DNA of 64,000 nucleotides from Orobanche coerulescens. Lineage: Eukaryota > Streptophyta > Magnoliopsida > Lamiales > Orobanchaceae. Positions within the stretch are counted from its first letter, which is position 1. Each line of letters opens with the position of its first letter. Positions 57,052 to 64,000 of the stretch are shown piece by piece. The DNA lies in contig CM065801.1 of assembly GCA_033398695.1 (NCBI GenBank), positions 104,091,170 to 104,155,169 of the forward strand, given 5' to 3'. A program made the translations under genes and the position numbers. The notes beneath the pieces are model-generated. The model was not told the origin of the DNA and did not search any database. It saw nothing but the letters and a program-made list of their open reading frames with translations.

Positions 57052-60000
57052 TGAGACGGACAGACGACCAGGATGCTGCTGTCGCATCAGGTACTGTCCA
57101 GATTCTTTCCCAACCAGTTAGCGTTTTATTCGATACAGGAGCTACGCATTCTTTTATCTCTTTGTCTTGTGTAAATCGTTTGAATATTTCTGGTTTTCAT
57201 ACTTGTGAACCTTATGTTGTTGGTTTACCGAGTGGAGAGAGGATTGTTGGGAACTTAGAGACTAGAGATTTTCCTGTATAATTTGGGGGTAAGAAATGGC
57301 TCTCAAACCTAATTGTGATAGAAATGCAAGGAGATGACCTAATACTCGGAGACGATTGGCTTAATCGATATGGAGCAATTGTGAATTACCGAAGGAGGAA
57401 TATTTCGCTAATCGCTGATGATGGCTCCGAAGTACTGTTTGAAGGATGGAAACCAGGAAGCTCAGGAAAGTTGATCAAAGCAATGAAAGCTGTCAAATTG
57501 TTGAAACAGGGCTGTATCGGGTACTGGTGTTATGCAATGAAGAAAGAAGATGAAATTGTGGAACTTCCATCCATTCCTATTGTGAACGAATTTCCAGATG
57601 TATTTCCTGACGAGTTGCCTGGACTACCTCCACGATGGGAAGTAGAATTCACGATTGAGCTAGAACCCGGAGCTACACCAATTTCTAAGGCACCGTATCG
57701 CATGGCACCTACGGAGATGTACGAACTGAAGAAACAACTCGAAGAATTACTGGACAAAGGCTATATTCAGCCAAGCGTTTCACCCTGGGGAGCACCAGTT
57801 CTTTTTGTTCGAAAGAAGGATGGATCGCTTCGACTGTGTATTGATTACCGAGAGCTGAACAAGATGACGATTAAGAACAAGTATCCGTTGCCACGAATTG
57901 ATGATCTGTTTGACTAGTTGCAAGGAGCAACAGTGTTTTCAAAAATCGATCTAAGATCAGGATACCATCAGCTGAGGATTAAGGAATCTGATGTTCCAAA
58001 GTCAGCATTTAGAACTCGCTACGGACATTATGAGTTTATAGTGATGCCATTTGGACTCACTAATGCGCCTGCTGTATTCATGCAGTTGATGAACCGAGTG
58101 TTCATTGAATATTTGGATAAATTTGTGGTCGTGTTCATTGATGATATTCTGGTATATTCTAAGAATCCGGAAGAACATGCGCAACATTTGCGGATTGTAT
58201 TGGAACTTTTGAGAAGCGAGCAATTGTACGCCAAACTTTCCAAGTGTGAATTCTGGCTAAAAGAAGTAATGTTCCTCGGCCATGTGGTGTCAGCTGAAGG
58301 AGTCCGAGTAGATCCTCAGAAGATCGAAGCAATTATGGATTGGAAGCCTCCAAAGAATGTAAAAGAAGTCCGAAGTTTCTTAGGACTCGCTGGGTATTAT
58401 CGTCGGTTCGTGGAAGGGTTTTCCAAAATTTCCCGCCCACTTACTCGACTCCTTCAGAAAACTCAAAAGTTTGAATGGAATGAGTTGTGTCAGATTAGCT
58501 TTGATGAATTGAAGAAGAGACTGACGACGGCACCGATTCTATCACTTCCGCAGGGAACTGGAGGATTTATAGTTTACAGTGATGCTTCGAACCAAGGACT
58601 TGGGTGCGTATTGATGCAGAATGATAAGGTGATCGCTTATGCGTCGCGACAGCTGAAACCTTATGAAGTAAATTACCCAACACATGATTTGGAGCTAGCA
58701 GCAGTGGTTTTTGCTTTGAAGATCTGGAGACATTATCTGTACGGGACTCAGTGTCAGATCTTTACGGATCATAAGAGTCTCAAGTACATATTCAGTCAGA
58801 AGGAGTTGAACATGCGACAAAGAAGATGGTTAGAGCTGATCAAGGACTATGACTTGGAGATTTTATATCATCCAGGCAAAGCGAATGTAGTGGCCGATGC
58901 ACTTAGCCGCAAGCCTGTATCTATTCAGATGCTGGAGACACTGACCTCCCAACTTAGCCTTCAACGAGAGAGGATTCGTGTAGGAATCGAAGTGTGGTTA
59001 CAAAGAGTCCAAGGACAACTGTGCGTGATGGAGATAACTTCATCATTAACCGAAGAAATCAAATCCAGACAGGCGGATGATCCTCTAATGATTCGGGTAC
59101 GTGATGAAGTAATCAAGGGAAAGGCCCCCGGATTCCTAATTCATGATGATGGAATTTTGAAATTTCAGAACCGACTCTGCGTTCCTGATATCGATATTCT
59201 GAAACAAACGATTATGAAGGAAGCTCACAGTTCACCCTATTCTATCCACCTGTGCACCATAAAATGTATAAGGACTTGAAGCAAAATTTCCGGTGGGGCA
59301 ACATGAAGAAAGATGTAGCGGACTATGTTTCAAATGCTTGACTTGTCGTGAGTTAAGATCGAGCATCAACGGCTGCCGGAATGTTGAAGCCACTCCCGAT
59401 TCCTGAATGGAAGTGGGAGGACATATCGATGGACTTTATCACTAATATGCCGAGAACCAGGACAGGAATGAACATGATTTGGGTGATAGTTGATCGTTTA
59501 ACCAAATCAGCTCATTTTCTAGGCATTAAGGATACATGGGGACCAGAGAAGTTGGCACGAGTATTTATTTCAGAGATAGTTCGATTACATGGTACGCCAA
59601 AGACCATTGTTTCTGATCGAGACGGCCGTTTTGTGTCTCACTTTTGGAAAGCGATTCATAAGGCCTTGGGGACCGAATTGAACTTGATCTGACTTATCAC
59701 CCGAGGTGACGGACAATCCGAAAGAACTATACAAACGGTGGAAGACATGCTAAGGGCTGCGCCTTAGATTGGTCAATCGATTGGGAAATTCATCTACCGT
59801 TGATTGAATTTAACTACAACAATAGTTGGCATGCTAACATTAAGATGGCACCGTTTGAGGCATTATACGGTAGGAGATGCAGATCGCCCCTATCTTTGGG
59901 GACGATTCATCGGACTTGATCGAGCAGAACGAGTTGATCGTACAGACTCGAGAGAAGATAGCCTTGATTCGTGAAAGGCTGTTGACCGCCCAGAGTCGCC

Positions 60001-60467
60001 AGAAATCTTACGCAGACGTACGTCGTCGCCCTTTGGAGTTCAGTATTGGAGACCACGTACTTTTAAAGGTTTCACCTACTCGGGGGATATTCCGTTTCGG
60101 AAGGAAAGGAAAGCTAAGTCCGAGATATATCGGACCATTTGAGATCCTTGAGAGAGTTGGAGAGTTGGCATATAGATTAGCATTGCCACCGTCATTGTGC
60201 CATGTACATAACGTGTTCCACGTATCCCAATTACGGAGGTATATACCAGATCCCAGTCATATCATTGATTTCGGCGATATCGAAGTCGCGCAGGATGGGA
60301 CGTTTGAAGAAAGACCGGTCAAGATACTCGAGAGTCGAGTTAAGCAGTTGAGAAACAAACCCATCTTTTTAGTCAAAGTTCAATGGTCACGCCATGGAGT
60401 GGAAGAAGCCACATGGGAAACGGAAGGTGGCATGAAGTCCAGATATCCCGAGTTATTTTCGTCTTGA
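57052..60467 (+). pseudogene. H pol polyprotein (two stops, integrase frameshifts)
   Basis: Frame 3: protease LFDTGATHSF (Asp codon 57132), stop TAA at 57279-57281, RT start, stop TAG at 57915-57917, then 453 open residues (57918-59279) with RT ([16 protein letters not shown] at 58134-58145), RNase H ([27 protein letters not shown]) and the start of integrase HHCC. A cluster of small indels between 59250 and 59930 breaks the integrase core (SMDFIT and DRDGRF remain at 59381-59692); the C-terminal part and chromodomain-like tail (59877-60467) are open. RT and RNase H show all catalytic motifs. Confidence 0.92.
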
Positions 60468-60502
60468 GTTTCGGGACGAAACTCGTTTTTAGTAGGAGAG
60501 TA

Positions 60503-62953
60503 TGTAATAACCGGATTTATTACTATGTATTTCATCTGTACTTTGAACCCTGTAGTATTTTGGGAATGATGATATTGATAATGGAGTATGATCATTATCG
60601 TATTTGTATCCTTATTCATGGGTGTGGCAACATATAAATTTTCCTCCATGCATATACGTGATAACGTACGTTAAGAGTGTAACTTAACGTACGTAATCTG
60701 TTAATGTTAACGTACGCTACGGATGAAGCGTGGCGTTTAAATGCGGTCAATTATTGGATGGGCCGGCTAGCACATGGAGTACATGGTGGTGGGCTCGACC
60801 AAGATACCCACCGGTCGCACGGCATGAATCGACACCTTTAAGTCAACGGCTTAACGTGCGTTATGAACATTGTGTAGCGTCGCAAACTATATGGGTTACG
60901 ACGTAACGCGTTTAGTATAGCGTCGTAATGAAGTTCGAGAAATCGATAAGTGAACTATTTTGGGCGATAACGTACGTTATGAAGTAGCCCTAGCGTACGT
61001 AACACTCAGAAAGTTATAAAAGGAGCAGCACCCCAATTCATTTCAACTCGTCCTTTTGCTCCTAAACTTCATCATATTCGTCCCCAGAAGATTTCCAGCC
61101 TCTTTTAACACCTTTATATCAATTGTTACTGAATCATTGATCTTGTATGACACTACTTGATCATTGAAGACAACTTATATTGGACTTTGGAGTAGAAATC
61201 ATCGCGAGTCGGCGTTGAAGCAACCGGAGTTGGATTTTACTTAGAGTCCCAGTATTATCTTCCTCTTAAGGTATGTTATACTACTTCCAATCTTGAAGTT
61301 ATGTTGATTAAAGATGATATGATCGCATTACCAAGAACAGTAGATCACTTTGACGACATATGCGACCTAGTATCATATTTAAACTATAATGATCGAACTA
61401 TTATGGTGTAGCAGACCGTAGTTGAACCTGGTTATGCCATAGATGAGGGTAGTGAATTATTAACCGTATCAAATGTTATCGTCATGTTGATTGTAAACTG
61501 AGTGTCAATTTCCACTTTTATCAATGGATTTTGGAAAGAATCATCATAGTTGTAATCTTGCTTGCATAGATGAATAAGTAGTTCGCCATCGGTATAAGCC
61601 TGGATTTAATGACGATATTAGATCAATTACATCAACCTTAGACCAACCGAACCTTGTATGAGTATTTCGATCAAGATTGAAAATAGTATTACGATGATAT
61701 CCGTATCCTTGAAATTGAAGATATTAATCCGAAGATCATTCATGAGTATGATATATATATTTGAAGGTATACTAGATTACTCACTAAGAATTTCGTAATA
61801 CTTCGTCACTAATCGAGCCAGTCATCCGTCCAGTGAGAAACTGACATGCATGATTAACGTACGTTAAGTTGGGTTACTAACGTACGTTATATGACGTTGT
61901 TAACGTACGCTACGCTGATGCACGTAACGCACGCGTTACACTATCGAACGATCGAGAAGGAACTGTTGGTATATGTTTTGCGTACGCTATACTTCATAGT
62001 TTACGTACGCTAACGAATAAGTTTAACGTACGTTACAGAGGACATGTAACGTACGTTATTCAAGTCAGACAGTTTCGTTTTATAGACTCTCAACCGTAAT
62101 TCGGATTGTTAGATGTTCGTTCGACCATAGGTGAATTCCATGTTATTTCTCTTATTTAAGGTTCGAACTTTGCTACGTGATTGATCGGGAGGGGAAACCT
62201 TCGAGCGTTTCGTTCTTGTGGAAGTATTATTCTTGTCTTCGAACCGAGGCAAGTATTCTAATTAGAAATGTTTATATTATGACAATGTGATTGTATCATG
62301 TAAATATGTAGTGATTATATGTCCACCATGTGTTGATCCGACGGGAATCATCATGGGAATCTATAGCCGTGTGTCTTGGATCGTTGGATGTAGTTCCACC
62401 ATGTGTTGGTCCGCGGGATCATCATGGGAATCTATATTTGTGTCTTATTTGGATCGTTGGAATACCATCGGTATGTTGAAAGCTGTTATGATATGATATG
62501 TGTTGTGGATATTCTCGTTGGAGAAACTTGTATGATATAATTGTTGATTATATCACCGTTGTATGATTATTGTACTTGTACTAGCATCGTTGTGCTAACC
62601 CCTTCGGGGTGAACATTTTGTTTGTTCAGGATCCGGGAGAGCGGGAAACAACCACCGGAAATGCATGACGAGGGTGCAAAGTGATGTTCCGGCCGGGTTT
62701 ACTGTCTGTTATTTGTTGGATATTTCAATAAGTACTCGAGTACGTCGTCCGTTTATAATGTTGGGATTTTAATGATGTAATAAATTTTCATTGGATATTT
62801 GTATTTCGATTTTTGAACCAGACGGTTGTATTTTACTTCAGTAATTTCATAAAGCGGTACCTGTTATTGTCTTTTCTTTTAATCAGCCTTGTAAATCCTT
62901 ATGTAAAGGATTTACGGCGCTGTAATATTCCTGAATACATCGGGGGTGTTACA
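60503..62953 (+). repeat. H 3' LTR
   Basis: 2451 bp. Same landmarks as the 5' LTR: palindromes from 60663 and 61856, TATAAAA 61015, stem-loop 62891-62915. Several palindromes have lost two bases (CGTACG to CGTCG or CGACG near 60880, 60900 and 60920). Confidence 0.94.
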
Positions 62954-62958
62954 GGCAT

Positions 62959-63040
62959 AAGTCCGACTCACCACTCTTTATCCAGTTTTTGCTCTCATTC
63001 TCTTCAACTACTGTAGTTTGTGGGATTTCCGGTTGAAAGC
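62959..63040 (-). pseudogene. CHY gene, upstream exon, 5' part (beyond H)
   Basis: Minus strand, open in the frame that continues across the H site: FQPEIPQTTVVEENESKNW, IKSGESDL, then CPSHKEK at 53120. With the 81 bp at 53040-53120 this gives 163 bp of uninterrupted coding frame after removing H and one GGCAT. It is cut at 63040 by G2, so the true exon start is unknown. This N-terminal stretch is poorly conserved in the family and I identify it only by continuity. Confidence 0.65.
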
Positions 63041-64000
63041 TGTTGACTCAAAAGTATTTTGATGATAATTTCAAAACATTTAATAAAATCAATCTAAGCA
63101 CGTTGTTATATTGAAGGAGCAAAACAGACTTAGCGCACGCTACTTATAACAGAGTAGCGCACGCTATCGAGGAATATATATACAGCCTAGTCAGTTAGCT
63201 GCAGTCCAGTGAAGTTACCTGATGAATAGCGCACGCAAGATCTTCAACATTTGCGCATGCTAAATTACTATATTTAGCACACGCTAATCAACAATATTAA
63301 CGCACGCTATCGCATCTCCAGTCAGAGGACAGTAAGGTCTGGAAACAAAAAGGCAAAGGACTTGTGCACGCTACGGACAATTATTTACGTACGCTAAAAC
63401 AAGGACTTAGCGCACGTTATTCTTCATTACTTGCGCACGCTACCGGATATCATGGTCAGTAGTCCAGTAGCTACTGGACTCACAATGAAAAGTGCTTTAC
63501 GTATGCTACACAGGGTAACGTACGTTACAGAAGAAAACATTTAGCGCACGCTACGATATATACATTAGCGCACGCTAAATCAGTCAACAGCCTACCATTG
63601 GATTTTCTACCGTTGGAAAAGCAGGAGTCAATGAAGATCCGTGAAATCTGGAAAAGCTAGAATTAATTAATACTAGCGCACAATATGCATGATTGCTAGC
63701 GCACGCTAAGTTCAAATTTAGCCGTTGGACAAAGAGACGTTGGGGAGACAAACGAATAATTTCAAGGTCAAAATTGAAGACATGTTGACCAACCGATAAC
63801 GCACGCTACGAGTACATGACGAGCGCACGCTAGCTATATTATTTTACCATTGGAACAGTTTTGTGACCGTTTAGAAATGTCAAGTCAGAGACGATTGCGC
63901 ACGCTAGAAGGCATTATTAGCGCACGCTAATAATACGATTTTCAGTATTTGAAGAATGGCTTTCACCTATAAATACCCATAGGACTTAGGTATCATTCAC
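63041..64000 (+). repeat. LTR G2 with palindrome array, runs off window
   Basis: Starts TGTTGACTCAAAAGTATTTTGATG, resembling G1 and some copia LTRs. Palindrome units start at 63131/63155; 63227, 63251, 63275, 63298; 63362, 63385, 63408, 63431; 63497, 63516, 63542, 63566; 63674/63697; 63797/63821; and 63895/63918. TATAAATA at 63968-63975 follows the last pair. No internal region is visible. Confidence 0.65.
63968..63975 (+). promoter_or_regulatory. TATA box of G2
   Basis: TATAAATA, 39 bp after the last palindrome; position relative to the palindrome pair is like that in H and B. Confidence 0.65.

Larger units (their letters stand above)
53121..62953 (+). mobile_element. Element H, Tekay/Del-type Ty3/gypsy
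   Basis: LTRs 53121-55576 (2456 bp) and 60503-62953 (2451 bp), TSD GGCAT, initiator-Met primer site, gag and pol in the same order as B. Its proteins are close to B (most phrases identical), while LTR sequences are more diverged but keep the same architecture. It disrupts an exon of a CHY zinc finger gene. Confidence 0.95.

Noticed and set aside
51057..64000. G1 and G2 as the two LTRs of one copia element that captured the CHY gene
   Set aside because: The sequences agree only at the first 50 bp or so and in palindrome style, not along their length, and no primer site, polypurine tract or gag/pol lies between them other than H.

Overview
The window is plant nuclear DNA, almost certainly from repeat-rich heterochromatin of a flowering plant. 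Nearly all of it is LTR retrotransposons, most of them Ty3/gypsy: chromovirus elements of Tekay/Del type (here A, B and H), one Tat-type element (T), one Athila-type gag-only element (C), and two coding-poor or gag-protease-only families (D and F). The only trace of a host gene is two exons of a CHY zinc finger/RING protein gene near the right end. Element letters are local names used only in this annotation.

Layout from left to right. 1-5038: element A1 (minus strand), 3' LTR followed by a decayed pol read leftwards. 5039-7526: Tat-type element T (plus), complete 5' LTR, primer site and a broken gag. 7527-37553: element A2 (minus), same family as A1, itself split by two insertions. D (7914-13310, TSD GTGAC) sits in its integrase region. 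B (18198-35586, TSD TATAG) sits in its 5' LTR, and C (26726-34410, TSD CTACT) is nested in the 3' LTR of B. 37554-39152: a second T segment (gag end, protease, start of RT). 39153-50788: a truncated LTR (E), split by a tandem array of element F with four LTRs and three internal regions alternating, period about 3.0 kb, flanked by one 4-bp duplication CTAA. 50789-53120: flank, a decayed LTR with palindromes (G1), CACTA-like debris and the CHY zinc finger exons. 53121-62953: element H (plus, TSD GGCAT), inserted inside a coding exon of that gene. 63041-64000: a second G-type LTR (G2).

The order of events follows from the nesting: A2 after T; D and B after A2; C after B; F after E; H after the host gene. 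No element here has a fully open gag-pol. B has five in-frame stops from its zinc-knuckle region through pol; H has two stops plus several frameshifts.

The most unusual signal is in the LTRs. B, D, H and both G sequences carry 12-bp near-palindromes of the form TWRCGYRCGYWA, arranged mostly as groups of four with a 22-24 bp period (often exactly 23). In B, H and G2 an extra pair lies just upstream of the TATA box. B and H keep the same positions and spacing although the palindrome sequence has changed from TAGCGCACGCTA to TAACGTACGTTA types. T, C and A LTRs carry other CG-rich palindromes of their own. B, H and E also share a chain of stem-loops in the downstream half of the LTR, with compensatory base changes. 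Differences between paired LTRs are often small indels at CAG/CTG or CGTACG sites, so some frameshifts may be consensus errors rather than biology.
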